Shown piece by piece: positions 28,235 through 36,903 of a stretch of 64,000 bases of DNA. The notes beneath the pieces are model-generated. The model saw only the letters and a program-made list of their open reading frames with translations, did not search any database and had not been told where the DNA came from. The position numbers and the translations under genes are program-made. The stretch is from Micrococcaceae bacterium Sec5.8 (lineage in GTDB: Bacteria > Actinomycetota > Actinomycetes > Actinomycetales > Micrococcaceae), in the NCBI GenBank assembly GCA_039636775.1, contig CP143429.1, forward strand, positions 124,001 through 188,000, given 5' to 3'. How positions within the stretch are numbered: position 1 is the first letter of the stretch; every line of letters begins with the position of its first letter.

Positions 28235-29437
28235 CTAGCGCCGAAGCGCGTGGAGCGCCAGTTCAAGCTCAAACCTGGCCTTCGGATCCTCCAGGGTGTC
28301 GCCAAACAGTTCGCGCAGCTGCGCCGCCCGGTAGCCCACGGTCTGCGGGTGGATGCCGAGTTCGGCCGCGACAGGGGCGCGCTGGCCCCAGTGCCGCAAC
28401 CAGGACAACAGCGTCTCCTCTAGCCGTTCGCGTTGCGCGGGACGCAGCGCTTCCAAGGGCGCCAGACGGCGGTTGGCCAGCTCCGCGATCGCGGACGGTT
28501 CCGCCCCCAGAATCACCTCGGCCAGATGCTCGTCCGCCCAGATCGGCGGGTCATCCGGGCCGTCCCGGGGCGGCAGCACCGAGGCCGCGAGCACCGCCAG
28601 GCGCAGCGAATCGGGAACTTTCTCCCAGCTGCCGGCCGGCCCCACTGCGGCGCCGCGTCCGCGCAGGACCTTGTTCAGCTCCGCCCGGGCCTGCTTGGAC
28701 TGCCGTGCCGGAACCAGGGCAACGGCGTCGGTCTCGCGTTCAATGACCAGCGTTCCCGCGCCCAGCCGGAGCCGCAGCCCGGCAGACCGGTCCAGCGGCA
28801 GGGTCACCACGACCATCCTCGGTGGCAGGGACCAATCCGCCATCGCGGCCCTTTGCCGCAGGGCCGCCTCGTCCGCCTGCCCCAGCAGGAGCAGGTCAAG
28901 CAAGCCGGTACGCCGCCTGTCCACCGCGCCGGCCCGTTCGGATTGTTCAAAGGCAAACGCCTCGGCGCTGACCGCGGACAGCTCATCGATGTACGCCAGG
29001 ATGGATTCACCCAGGTCCACCACCACACTTTGACCCAGGTGGTGTTCCACGGAGACTCTGGACATCTCCCGGAACGTTACCCGGGCCCCCATCCGGTAGG
29101 CGCTCAGCAGTGCATCCATGCTCCTGCCCTGCCGGAATTCTCCGCTCCCCAGCCCCGCTACGAGCTGCCTGCTCTCCTCCGACAGGGCGGGCAGCCGGGT
29201 TCCCGGAAGCTGCAGGAAACGGTCGAGGGCGGCGGCCACACCGCGGCGCAGCCCCCGCCCGAAGCGCCCCTCGATCGGCCTGGCATAGGCCGGTACCAGT
29301 TGCGGCACGGCTTCTATGATGGCCTCGACGATGCCGGGCATCCTGGGCCGAAGTACGTCGCTGACCTCGCGGGGCAGGGCAAGCCACGGCGGATCGTGGG
29401 TAGGGGAGGCGACGGAGCCCGTCGGAGCAGCATTCAT
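28235..29437 (-). CDS. PucR-type helix-turn-helix transcriptional regulator
   Basis: The 400-residue protein has a C-terminal PucR-type HTH (about residues 345-395, with ELGIHPQTVGYRAAQLRELFG) and an N-terminal region of about 330 residues without clear catalytic motifs, probably ligand-sensing. The ATG at 29437 is preferred over a longer open frame that runs back through the divergent reductase gene. Its position, divergent from the reductase/desaturase pair with a 100-base AT-rich gap, suggests it controls fatty-acid desaturation. Confidence 0.82.
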   Translation of the reverse strand: MNAAPTGSVASPTHDPPWLALPREVSDVLRPRMPGIVEAIIEAVPQLVPAYARPIEGRFGRGLRRGVAAALDRFLQLPGTRLPALSEESRQLVAGLGSGEFRQGRSMDALLSAYRMGARVTFREMSRVSVEHHLGQSVVVDLGESILAYIDELSAVSAEAFAFEQSERAGAVDRRRTGLLDLLLLGQADEAALRQRAAMADWSLPPRMVVVTLPLDRSAGLRLRLGAGTLVIERETDAVALVPARQSKQARAELNKVLRGRGAAVGPAGSWEKVPDSLRLAVLAASVLPPRDGPDDPPIWADEHLAEVILGAEPSAIAELANRRLAPLEALRPAQRERLEETLLSWLRHWGQRAPVAAELGIHPQTVGYRAAQLRELFGDTLEDPKARFELELALHALRR

Positions 29438-29537
29438 GAGGTGAGATCCAATAAGTTGTTGCGGCGGGTTAGTTAATCCACCTCGATCGTATGCCCTGGG
29501 TGAAGAACTATGACCCCCACTGACATAAGATTGGAAG

Positions 29538-30611
29538 ATGATCCGGCTCCGTAAGCTGGCGCGCGCCGCATCTCTACTGACCACCCCACTAGCTCCAGAA
29601 GATATTCTGTCGCTGTTCAATCCTGTGTTTTCCGCCCGCCAACTGCGCGGCGTGGTTACCCGGGTGGTTCCAGAAACGGCCGATTCCGCCACCATTTTCT
29701 TCCGTCCCGGCCACGGCTGGCAAGCGCACCTTGCCGGCCAGTGGGCCCGAATCGGCGTCGAGCTCGACGGTGTCCGCCACTGGCGGTCATATTCGCTCAG
29801 CGCCCCCGCCGGCCAGGATCCGGCCATTACCGTCACCGACATGGGTGCCGTCTCCGGCACTCTTGTGCGCCACACCAAGCCCGGTGACGTCCTCTTCCTG
29901 GCACCGCCGCAGGGCGATTTCGTCCTTCCGGAGCATCCACGGCCGCTGCTGATGCTGACCGCCGGGAGCGGAATCACCCCGGTCATGTCGATGATCCGTA
30001 CGCTCGTCCCGCACCGTCCGGATTCAGACGTCGTCCTCATCCACACGGCCCGAACTCCTGCGGACGCTATCTTCCGGGAGGAACTCGCGGAACTCGCCGA
30101 CCAATTCCCCAACTTCCGGGTGATCCACTGGTTCACCGGGGAACGCGGACGGCTGGACTTTAGTTCCGTCACCGGCCTGGAGCGGCTTTGCCCGGACTGG
30201 CGCCAGCGGGCCGCCTACGCCTGCGGCCCGGAAGGCTTCCTGGACGACGCCGAGGCGCTGTGGGAAGTCGAGGCCACCACCGCGGGGGCAGGGCCGGAAA
30301 CCACTCTCGCCATTGAACGGTTCAGCACCAAACTGGCCGGCGGTGCAGGGCGCGACGGCGGTCTGGTCACCTTCGAGGCGTCGGACCGTGAAGTCGACGC
30401 CGACGGTGACACCCCCCTGCTCGACGTCGGCGAGGACGCCGGCGTCTTGATGCCCAGCGGTTGCCGCATGGGCATCTGCCACAGCTGCCTTATCCCCCTC
30501 CGGGCCGGCCAGGTCCGTGACCTGCGCACGGATGAAATTCACGGCGAGCCCGGCCAACTAATCCAGACGTGTGTTTCGGCAGCAGCCGGACCCGTGAACC
30601 TCGACCTCTAA
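29538..30611 (+). CDS. Ferredoxin-NADP reductase-type oxidoreductase with 2Fe-2S domain
   Basis: The 357-residue protein has an FAD-binding domain (RSYSLSAP, about residues 85-92), an NAD(P)-binding domain (TAGSGITPVMSMI, about 138-150) and a C-terminal plant-type 2Fe-2S ferredoxin domain with CRMGICHSC and a distal QTC cysteine. It resembles the mycobacterial Rv3230c reductase that passes electrons to the DesA3 desaturase, and the desaturase gene follows 13 bases later. It is divergent from the PucR-type regulator. Confidence 0.9.
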   Translation: MIRLRKLARAASLLTTPLAPEDILSLFNPVFSARQLRGVVTRVVPETADSATIFFRPGHGWQAHLAGQWARIGVELDGVRHWRSYSLSAPAGQDPAITVTDMGAVSGTLVRHTKPGDVLFLAPPQGDFVLPEHPRPLLMLTAGSGITPVMSMIRTLVPHRPDSDVVLIHTARTPADAIFREELAELADQFPNFRVIHWFTGERGRLDFSSVTGLERLCPDWRQRAAYACGPEGFLDDAEALWEVEATTAGAGPETTLAIERFSTKLAGGAGRDGGLVTFEASDREVDADGDTPLLDVGEDAGVLMPSGCRMGICHSCLIPLRAGQVRDLRTDEIHGEPGQLIQTCVSAAAGPVNLDL

Positions 30612-30624
30612 GGAGTACCACCGC

Positions 30625-31821
30625 ATGACGATTGTTTCCGACAAGCCTGACGTTTCCGAGGAAGCTGACAAGGGCGGCGCGGCCACGGCCACTGCCGCCG
30701 CGAGGACGCGGCCCGGTGCCCTCGCCGAGTCCGGCAGCCCGCTGGTCCGACCGGACGCGGCGGCGCACCTCTCGGACGAGCAGGTAGCCGAGCTGGGCCG
30801 CGAACTCGACGCCATCAAGGACGATATCCTTGCCAAGCGCGGCGCCAGCGACGCGGCGTATATCCGCCGGGTGATCAAGGTCCAGCGCGGGCTTGAGATC
30901 ACCGGCCGGGCCACCCTTCTGGTGAGCAAGCACAAAGCCGCGTGGGTCGCCGGAACGGCGATGCTTAGCTTCGCCAAGATCCTGGAAAACATGGAACTGG
31001 GTCACAACATCCTGCACGGCCAGTGGGACTGGATGCGCGACCCGGACATCCACTCCACCACCTGGGACTGGGACTTCGTCACCCCGACGCGCTCCTGGCA
31101 GCACACCCACAACGACCTGCACCACCGCTGGACCAACGTGGTGGGCAAGGATAACGACATCGGGTACAACCTGCTGCGGATGGATCCGTCGCAGGAGTGG
31201 AAGCCCTTCAACCTGGGCAACCCGTTGTACAACGCAATCCTGGCGCCGGTTTTCGAATGGGGAATCGCCCTCTACGACCTCGAATTGCCTGACTACCAAG
31301 AAGGCAAGAAGAGCAAGGAGGCCATGTCCAGGGACCTTAAAGCCCTGGGTCTCAAGGCTTTGAAGCAGTTCACCAAGGACTACGCCGCCACGCCGGCCGT
31401 CGCCATGCTGACCGGTTCCGGCAAGCAGGCGCTCTATGGCACCCTGTCCGCGAACGCGATCAGGAATGTCTGGGCGCACGCGATCATCTTCTGCGGGCAC
31501 TTCCCCGACGGTACCGACACCTTCACGGAAGAGATGGTGGAAGGCGAGACCCGCGGCGACTGGTATGTCCGGCAGATGATCGGATCGGCCAACATTTCCG
31601 GGTCCAAGTTCATGCACCTGATGAGCGGCAACCTCTCGCACCAGATCGAGCACCACCTCTTCCCGGACCTGCCGTCCAACCGCTACGGCGAGGTGGCGCC
31701 GAAAGTGCAGGAAATCTGCGCGCGGTACGGGCTGCCTTACACGACGGGGCCGCTGCTGAAGCAGGTCGGCTCCACCTGGGCCAAGGTCTTCAAGCTGGCG
31801 CTGCCGCCGAAGAAGGCCTAG
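30625..31821 (+). CDS. Membrane fatty acyl-CoA desaturase (DesA3-like)
   Basis: Introduces a double bond in long-chain acyl groups using O2 and electrons from the adjacent reductase. The 398-residue protein has the three histidine boxes of di-iron desaturases: HNILHG (about residue 128), HTHNDLHHRW (about 160-169) and HQIEHHLF (about 337-344). An Ala/Thr-rich N-terminal 40 residues precede the core. GGAG lies upstream of ATG 30625. It is cotranscribed with the reductase. Confidence 0.92.
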   Translation: MTIVSDKPDVSEEADKGGAATATAAARTRPGALAESGSPLVRPDAAAHLSDEQVAELGRELDAIKDDILAKRGASDAAYIRRVIKVQRGLEITGRATLLVSKHKAAWVAGTAMLSFAKILENMELGHNILHGQWDWMRDPDIHSTTWDWDFVTPTRSWQHTHNDLHHRWTNVVGKDNDIGYNLLRMDPSQEWKPFNLGNPLYNAILAPVFEWGIALYDLELPDYQEGKKSKEAMSRDLKALGLKALKQFTKDYAATPAVAMLTGSGKQALYGTLSANAIRNVWAHAIIFCGHFPDGTDTFTEEMVEGETRGDWYVRQMIGSANISGSKFMHLMSGNLSHQIEHHLFPDLPSNRYGEVAPKVQEICARYGLPYTTGPLLKQVGSTWAKVFKLALPPKKA

Positions 31822-31845
31822 AGCCACCGCTCCCGCGAGCATAAT

Positions 31846-31940
31846 AAGGGCGACTGCCGGCATGAACTGCTCCCCGGAAGTTGGACTGAAAAATTCAGTT
31901 CGACTCACGGGGAGCAGTTCCGCAGGGCAGGCGCCCTTTT
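31846..31940 (+). terminator. Large interrupted hairpin with terminal T-run
   Basis: AAGGGCGACTGCC (31846-31858) pairs at 12 of 13 positions with GGCAGGCGCCCTT (31926-31938), followed by TT, 25 bases after the desaturase stop. The stem encloses a second palindrome (31864-31920). It looks like a terminator whose loop contains an inserted element. Confidence 0.5.
31864..31920. mobile_element. 57-bp palindromic element resembling fused IS3-family ends
   Basis: GAACTGCTCCCCG (31864-31876) and CGGGGAGCAGTTC (31908-31920) are perfect 13-bp inverted repeats, with a further imperfect inner repeat (GACTGAA/TTCAGTT). Outward-to-inward the sequence TGAACTGCTCCCCGGAAG resembles terminal repeats of IS150/IS3-type elements, but no transposase lies between them. 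It could be a MITE or an IS that lost its interior. Confidence 0.5.
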
Positions 31941-32400
31941 CATGCCCGTAAGACCCTGGGCGGTTTCCAACCAATCACGGTGCAGACGCCGAAGATGATT
32001 CCTCCGGCCAGAAACGGTGCCGGTAAGCCAACGCCGGCTGCCCGCAGAGAGCTCACGCAGATTCCCCAGATGACCGCATGCAAAATGTCGGCGGCCAAGA
32101 GAACAGCTGCCACCCACGGCATGTGTGTGCACGGTGATCCGACCAGTGCGCCGCATCCAGGGCCAGACTTCCCGTGATGGTCCCTGCATATCCGGCACGG
32201 GATCGAAGTGGGGCGGTAATGAATGAACCCACCAGACCCCCGAGCGCCGAGACCGCGAGGACCCCCCATAGCCAGAGGAATCGAGCCCCAAGCCCTGCCG
32301 CGCGTAGAGCACGAGGATCGAAAAGGGCATCATGCAGGCCACGCTTGCCAATCCGCCGACAACGGCCGGACCGCTGAGAAGTCAGTGTCCACGGAGCCAG
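31940..32400 (-). pseudogene. MFS transporter C-terminal remnant
   Basis: Successive frames on the minus strand read like one MFS protein: LLSGPAVVGGLASVAC and SILVLYARQGLGLDSSGYG (about 32393-32270), then VLAVSALGGLVGSFITAP, then ILHAVIWGICVSSLRAAG and FLAGGIIFGVCTVIGWKP (to about 31950). The order matches an EntS-type exporter, but at least two frameshifts separate the pieces and the N-terminal half is missing. Upstream to 32690 I see only scraps, such as a hydrophobic fragment near 32560. Confidence 0.6.
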
Positions 32401-32689
32401 GCAGCCCCCCCACCGCCTCACCGCCTCCTGGACCTACGGTGCGTGCGCGGAGTCGGGGAAGTCATAGAAACGCTTCACGGGCGCTTGGATGACACCGCAT
32501 TGAAGATCAGCAGGACGGCGAGTACCCGCGAAAATATTCTGCTGGGAAGCGGGAAATTCATGAGTCAGGACCCTTCCGATCGTCGTACTGGCCGGGACCC
32601 CCTGCTGGAATGGCTAAGGACGCGCAGTGTTTTATCTGTCTGCTCGGCGGACAGTAGCCTGATCATCGGTGGAAAGACCAGATGAAGGA

Positions 32690-34468
32690 TCATAGGGCGG
32701 CGTCGAGGGTGACGAAGCTGTAGCCTGCCGCCCGGAGCTGGGAGATCACCTGGGGGAGGGCCGCGGCGTCGAGCGTTGAGCCGTCGTCGGGGTTCGAGCC
32801 GAGGTGCATCAGGACGATCTCCCCGGGCTGCGCGGAAGCCATGACGCGCTGGACGATGAAGCTCGGGCCGCGCGTTCCGTTCATGGTGCCTTGCCAGCCC
32901 AGGGTGTCAACGGTCCACCGGATCGCCGCGTAACCGGCGGCGTTGACGTCTGCGATCGTGCGGGAATCGCGGGCACCGAAGGGGAAGCGGAAGAACGGGA
33001 GCGGGTCGCCTCCGGCGGCCCTGATGGTCCTCTCCGCGCTGCTGATCTCGGTCGCGATCTGGGCGTCGGTCCGGGTCGTGAAGTCTGGGTGGGTCATGGA
33101 GTGATTGCCGATCCGATTCCCCGCGTTGTAGATCAACGCCGGGTTGGAGGGGAACTGGTTGACCCAGTCTCCGGTGAGGAAGAATGTGCCTGGGACGCCG
33201 TTGGCTGTGAGGGTGGCGAGGATCGATCGGAGGGCGGCGTCGTTGGCGCCGGCGTCGAACGTGAGCGCGACAACCTTCTGCGTGGTCGGAATGCGCTCGA
33301 GGTCCACGCCCAGGAGCGTCGAAGGGACGCTGGTGTAGATGACCTCGGTCCTGCCGCTGGCCGCGTGCCACAGGATCGAACCGTGCTGGAAGTCGCTGCG
33401 GCGCCCGCCCGTGATGCCGTACTCGCCGCTGGTCGGGTAGCCGAGCCGGCTGCGCTCCCAACCGAGGGCCACCCACTGGGCTCGGATGGCTCCGTACACC
33501 TCGTGGGCTCCCGTGGCGGGCGACCAGTAGATCGACGAGCCGGCGTTCATGCCGCTGAAGTGGTTGTACCGGCCGACCCCGTCGGCAGTGGCGGTTTCGT
33601 CCGTGAGCGGGAAGCCCAGAAAGCCGGCCGGTCCGCCGAGTGTGAGATAGCGTCCGCGGATCGCTCCGTGCACCTCGTGCGCTCCGGTGCCGGGGCTCCA
33701 GTAGATCGTGCCGGTGGCGAAGTCGTTGTACCGACCAGCGGCGCCCGGAGTGGCGGTTTCGTCTGTGAGCGGGAAGCCTAGAAAGCCGGCCGGTCCGCCG
33801 AGTGCGAGATAGCGTCCGCGGATCGCTCCGTGCACCTCGTGCGCTCCGGTGCCGGGGCTCCAGTAGATCGTGCCGGTGGCGAAGTCGTTGTACCGACCAG
33901 CGGCGCCCGGAGTGGCGGTTTCGTCTGTGAGCGGGAAGCCTAGAAAGCCGGCCGGTCCGCCGAGTGCGAGATAGCGTCCGCGGATCGCTCCGTGCACCTC
34001 GTGCGCTCCGGTGCCGGGGCTCCAGTAGATCGTGCCGGTGGCGAAGTCGTTGTACCGACCAGCGGCGCCCGGAGTGGCGGTTTCGTCTGTGAGCGGGAAG
34101 CCCAGAAAGCCGGCCGGTCCGCCGAGTGCGAGATAGCGTCCGCGGATCGCTCCGTGCACCTCGTGCGCTCCGGTGCCGGGGCTCCAGTAGATCGTGCCGG
34201 CGGTGTAGTCCTGGGCGCGACCCCCGGCGATGTCGTACGCGCTGCCGACTCGCGTGCCGAGGAACGATGCGCTGCCGCCGAGCTGCTCATAGTGCTGGAT
34301 GATCGCGTCGTCGCCGGCCTGCTCGACCGCCATCGACGCCGGTACGCTCCACTCCGCAGCCACCGCTGATGCGGCGGCCGCGGGCGGCTCCAGAGCCGTG
34401 CCCCCGAGGCCGCCGCCGAGGGCGAGGGCCAAGGCCATTCCGAGGGCGGCGGGTCGAGACCGGCGCAT
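32690..34468 (-). CDS. LGFP-repeat polysaccharide deacetylase
   Basis: This 592-residue secreted protein has a signal peptide with twin-arginine-like start (MRRSRPAALGMALALALGGG), about six LGFP repeats of 54 residues (about 55-385; each with LGG..GFLGFPLTDE and IYWSPGTGAHEVHG) and a NodB domain (about 395-592). NodB motif 1 is TFDAG (403-407) instead of TFDDG, while the metal histidines are present in GNHSMTH (456, 460). LGFP repeats bind mycolyl-arabinogalactan-type or other cell-wall glycans in relatives, so wall-glycan deacetylation is likely. Decayed DNA flanks both sides. Confidence 0.9.
   Translation of the reverse strand: MRRSRPAALGMALALALGGGLGGTALEPPAAAASAVAAEWSVPASMAVEQAGDDAIIQHYEQLGGSASFLGTRVGSAYDIAGGRAQDYTAGTIYWSPGTGAHEVHGAIRGRYLALGGPAGFLGFPLTDETATPGAAGRYNDFATGTIYWSPGTGAHEVHGAIRGRYLALGGPAGFLGFPLTDETATPGAAGRYNDFATGTIYWSPGTGAHEVHGAIRGRYLALGGPAGFLGFPLTDETATPGAAGRYNDFATGTIYWSPGTGAHEVHGAIRGRYLTLGGPAGFLGFPLTDETATADGVGRYNHFSGMNAGSSIYWSPATGAHEVYGAIRAQWVALGWERSRLGYPTSGEYGITGGRRSDFQHGSILWHAASGRTEVIYTSVPSTLLGVDLERIPTTQKVVALTFDAGANDAALRSILATLTANGVPGTFFLTGDWVNQFPSNPALIYNAGNRIGNHSMTHPDFTTRTDAQIATEISSAERTIRAAGGDPLPFFRFPFGARDSRTIADVNAAGYAAIRWTVDTLGWQGTMNGTRGPSFIVQRVMASAQPGEIVLMHLGSNPDDGSTLDAAALPQVISQLRAAGYSFVTLDAAL
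33619..34240 (-). repeat. Near-identical 162-bp tandem repeats in the LGFP gene
   Basis: Units begin at 33619, 33781, 33943 and 34105 with exact 162-bp spacing (54 codons). The units at 33781 and 33943 appear identical except at the last few bases, and the outer units are slightly diverged. This indicates recent duplication or gene conversion and potential copy-number variation. Confidence 0.85.
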
Positions 34469-35699
34469 TGTGACCCCTTGGTGCTGATTGAGACATGCGA
34501 GCTTTGGTCAAGACGCTACGCCCCAGGGGCGTGCCCGGGTAGGACCATAAGTCCCGAACCGCAATCCGACCACCAGCGCCACCGTCCGCGGCGCTTCTGC
34601 AGTCCGCCGCGTGTTGGGGTCCGCTCGAAGAGCAGCCGGCTGCCAAGGGTCCCCGGGGGAGAGACAGTCGGCCGCTGAGGAAGACTGGCAGGGCCCGAGA
34701 GGAACGGTCTCGAGGACCCGTGGAAGGGTCGGCCGACTCCGCCGGTGACGACCCCTGCGGCGCCCCGCGGCCGTCGATTTACTGCACACTCTGAACCGCA
34801 TCGCCTCCTGGCGTTTGGTCCTGCTCCGCGTCCTCTGGCTCCCCGCCAGCCTGCCGATCTTCGCTGTATCTCGACAGGTCCAGAAATCTCCATTTAATTT
34901 GGTTTTTCGGAGCCGCGGGACGCCTTGGGTGCCGGATCTTCCGACTGCAGGAACTTGGACGTCCTCCGGTCCGCCAAGATTTGCCCTTCGTCTGGCAGGT
35001 GGGGCAGTACTGCAGCGCCGTGTCGGCGAATGAGACTTCCCGCACCGTCTCGGCAAAGTCGCCACCGGGGTGATCGGGGCCAAGACCAGGGAGGACACCG
35101 ACCGGTGGGATGGAACCCGCTACGGGACCACCCCGCCAAAACCACCGCCCGGCCCGAGTTCTCCCTCATCGCACTGATCTGCGCAGGGTACGAAAAGACC
35201 ATCCAAAAAGAATCATGGCGGTCCGCCGAAAAGGGGCACTTCCACTACCTCAACCAGCTCACCGCATGGGGATATGTTGACCGGACTAAGATGAAGCTCC
35301 TTTTGGGGGCGCGAAGATTAACGGAGCTATTACTCCGGACGTTGATAAGACCCACATAGAATGGCGTGTCGACGGACTTGGGAACAAGCACTATAAGCAC
35401 TTGATGAAGATCTCCGGGGGCCTACCGGACTTGGTGCCGGCGGTGTGCTTGTCGATGATGATCTGCTCCACGGCGCTTGCCGTGTACCTTCTCCGGAACA
35501 CTGGCGTCAACGTTGAAGCCTTCTGTAGGACGGGGTGATTGGGTCCTTTCCCCAAAGCGGTCCCTGCCTAAGTGCAATTTGCCGGCCGTGAATATAACTG
35601 CGGACCGGATGCGAAACCTGCCGGCCCATTTGGGTTAGTTTTTCCTGGGCGGCCTGGTGGTGGCGAAAGCGAGCCGATGCGCAATGCGAGGATTGACCG
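34469..35699. other. Gene-poor degenerate region
   Basis: Apart from the glycosylase remnant, no intact gene is supported. A plus-strand fragment around 35150-35320 (FSLIALICAGYEKTIQK, then HFHYLNQLTAWGYVD) has protein-like composition, and a minus-strand fragment near 35400-35490 (VEQIIIDKHTAGTKSGRPP) likewise, but neither is assignable. Base composition is less GC-rich than in the flanks, consistent with accumulated foreign or decaying DNA. Confidence 0.5.
34894..35100 (-). pseudogene. Fpg/Nei-family DNA glycosylase C-terminal remnant
   Basis: Minus-strand frames read DHPGGDFAETVREVSFADTA, then LQYCPTCQT (zinc-finger CxxC), then after a one-base shift GQILADRRTSKFLQ and a stop at 34894. 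This resembles the C-terminal zinc-finger tail of formamidopyrimidine/endonuclease VIII-type glycosylases, where ADR(R)xSR/K(L/F)L is typical. The catalytic N-terminus is absent. Confidence 0.45.
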
Positions 35700-36275
35700 A
35701 TGAAATCTGAAGCAGATGCGCACGTGGATGCCGTCTTGATCGGCGGCCGCGAAGAACGGGCCATCGTCATAGTGGATTACGACCTTTCGTGGCCCCAACG
35801 CTTCGAAGCGCTCGCCCGGACAATCCTCGACGCTGCTGGAGAGAGGGCGGTGTCCGTCGAGCACATTGGTTCTACAGCGGTTCCAGGTTTGGCTGCTAAA
35901 CCCATCATCGACATCCTCCTGACCGTCATGGACGTTGAGGATGAGGCGGCATATATTCCGGCACTGGAAGAGGCCGGTTTTGTTCTGCGAGTCCGCGAGG
36001 CAGGGCACCGCATGCTGAGGACACCGGCGAAAGATGTTCACGTCCATGTATTTCGCCCTGGGGACGACGCCGTCCCGCCGTACAGAGAGCTGCGTGATTG
36101 GCTTCGGATTGATGAGACTGACCGTGCCTTGTATGCCAATACCAAGAAGATGTTGGCACGAAAGCAATGGTCCGATATGAATGACTACGCCGATGCGAAG
36201 ACCGATGTCATCTCGCAAATCCTCGCCCACGCCAAGGTCTCGCGCGAGCACCGTTCCACGGGCAACAGCGTATGA
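35700..36275 (+). CDS. GrpB family protein (UPF0157)
   Basis: The 191-residue GrpB-domain protein belongs to the nucleotidyltransferase-like fold. The signature VEHIGSTAVPGLAAKPIIDI (about residues 52-71) and the later RDWLR...YANTKK stretch are diagnostic. Many members are annotated as dephospho-CoA-kinase-associated, but the biochemical role is not settled. GAGGA lies eight bases before ATG 35700. It overlaps the next gene by four bases. Confidence 0.9.
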   Translation: MKSEADAHVDAVLIGGREERAIVIVDYDLSWPQRFEALARTILDAAGERAVSVEHIGSTAVPGLAAKPIIDILLTVMDVEDEAAYIPALEEAGFVLRVREAGHRMLRTPAKDVHVHVFRPGDDAVPPYRELRDWLRIDETDRALYANTKKMLARKQWSDMNDYADAKTDVISQILAHAKVSREHRSTGNSV

Positions 36276-36721
36276 CTACAACAACCGTTGCCCCTGACCC
36301 GGGCCTGGTGCCGGAGCTTCTAGTCACGGATCTCGACAAGAGCCTGGATTTCTGGTGCCGGCTGTGCAGTTTCTCGGTTCTCTACCACCGGATCCATGAA
36401 GGATTTGCCTACATCGCCAGAGGCTCAGCGCACCTCATGCTGGAGCAGGCCGGGATGGGTCGTAACTGGATCACCGGACCTCTCGAACGGCCACTCGGGC
36501 GCGGGATCAACTTTCAGGTTTCGGTTCCGTCGATCGAACCTCTCGTGAAGGCGTTGGCTGCCGGAGGCTGGCCGCTCTTTTTGGCGCCGGAGATCAAATG
36601 GTACAGAACCGGCGAGTACGAAGCCGGCGTCACACAGTTTCTCGTGGCGGACCCCGATGGGTACTTGATTCGGTTCCAAGCATCCCTGGGGCGAAGACTT
36701 GTCTCTCGTGAGACGGCATGA
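36272..36721 (+). CDS. VOC superfamily protein (bleomycin resistance-like)
   Basis: This 149-residue vicinal-oxygen-chelate protein has two beta-alpha-beta modules: PELLVTDLDKSLDFWCRL (about residues 10-27), then AYIARGSAHLMLEQ, and in the second half VTQFLVADPDGYLIRFQ. The layout fits the BLMA type that sequesters glycopeptide antibiotics or a glyoxalase-like enzyme; the substrate is unknown. It is translationally coupled to grpB by ATGA. Confidence 0.82.
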   Translation: MTTTTVAPDPGLVPELLVTDLDKSLDFWCRLCSFSVLYHRIHEGFAYIARGSAHLMLEQAGMGRNWITGPLERPLGRGINFQVSVPSIEPLVKALAAGGWPLFLAPEIKWYRTGEYEAGVTQFLVADPDGYLIRFQASLGRRLVSRETA

Positions 36722-36903
36722 GCCTTCGACGAGGAGACGCCGCAGGCGAGACCGTTTGGCACGTCGTTCCAAACGAGCAGAACTGGCGGGTATTCGGCCG
36801 GTCCGCTGACAGGTCTGGCCCGAGGGTGGCCCGGCGCTCACCGCTGTCCCCCGGACCGATCTCTTGCTCCCGGGAGGCCGTGTCGCCGCGGAAGAATCGG
36901 CGC

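Noticed and set aside
32804..33781. Repetitive plus-strand frame opposite the LGFP gene
   Set aside because: Its repeats (VHLVRSGAGAPVDR) are just the antisense reading of the LGFP repeat DNA.
33619..34240. CRISPR array
   Set aside because: Units are 162 bp, contiguous, in frame and encode LGFP repeats; there are no spacers or cas genes.
36718..36903. Coding sequence directly after the VOC gene (start overlapping its stop)
   Set aside because: The stretch before the TPR-like start is Arg/Ser-rich with no resemblance; the overlap with the VOC stop is probably coincidental.
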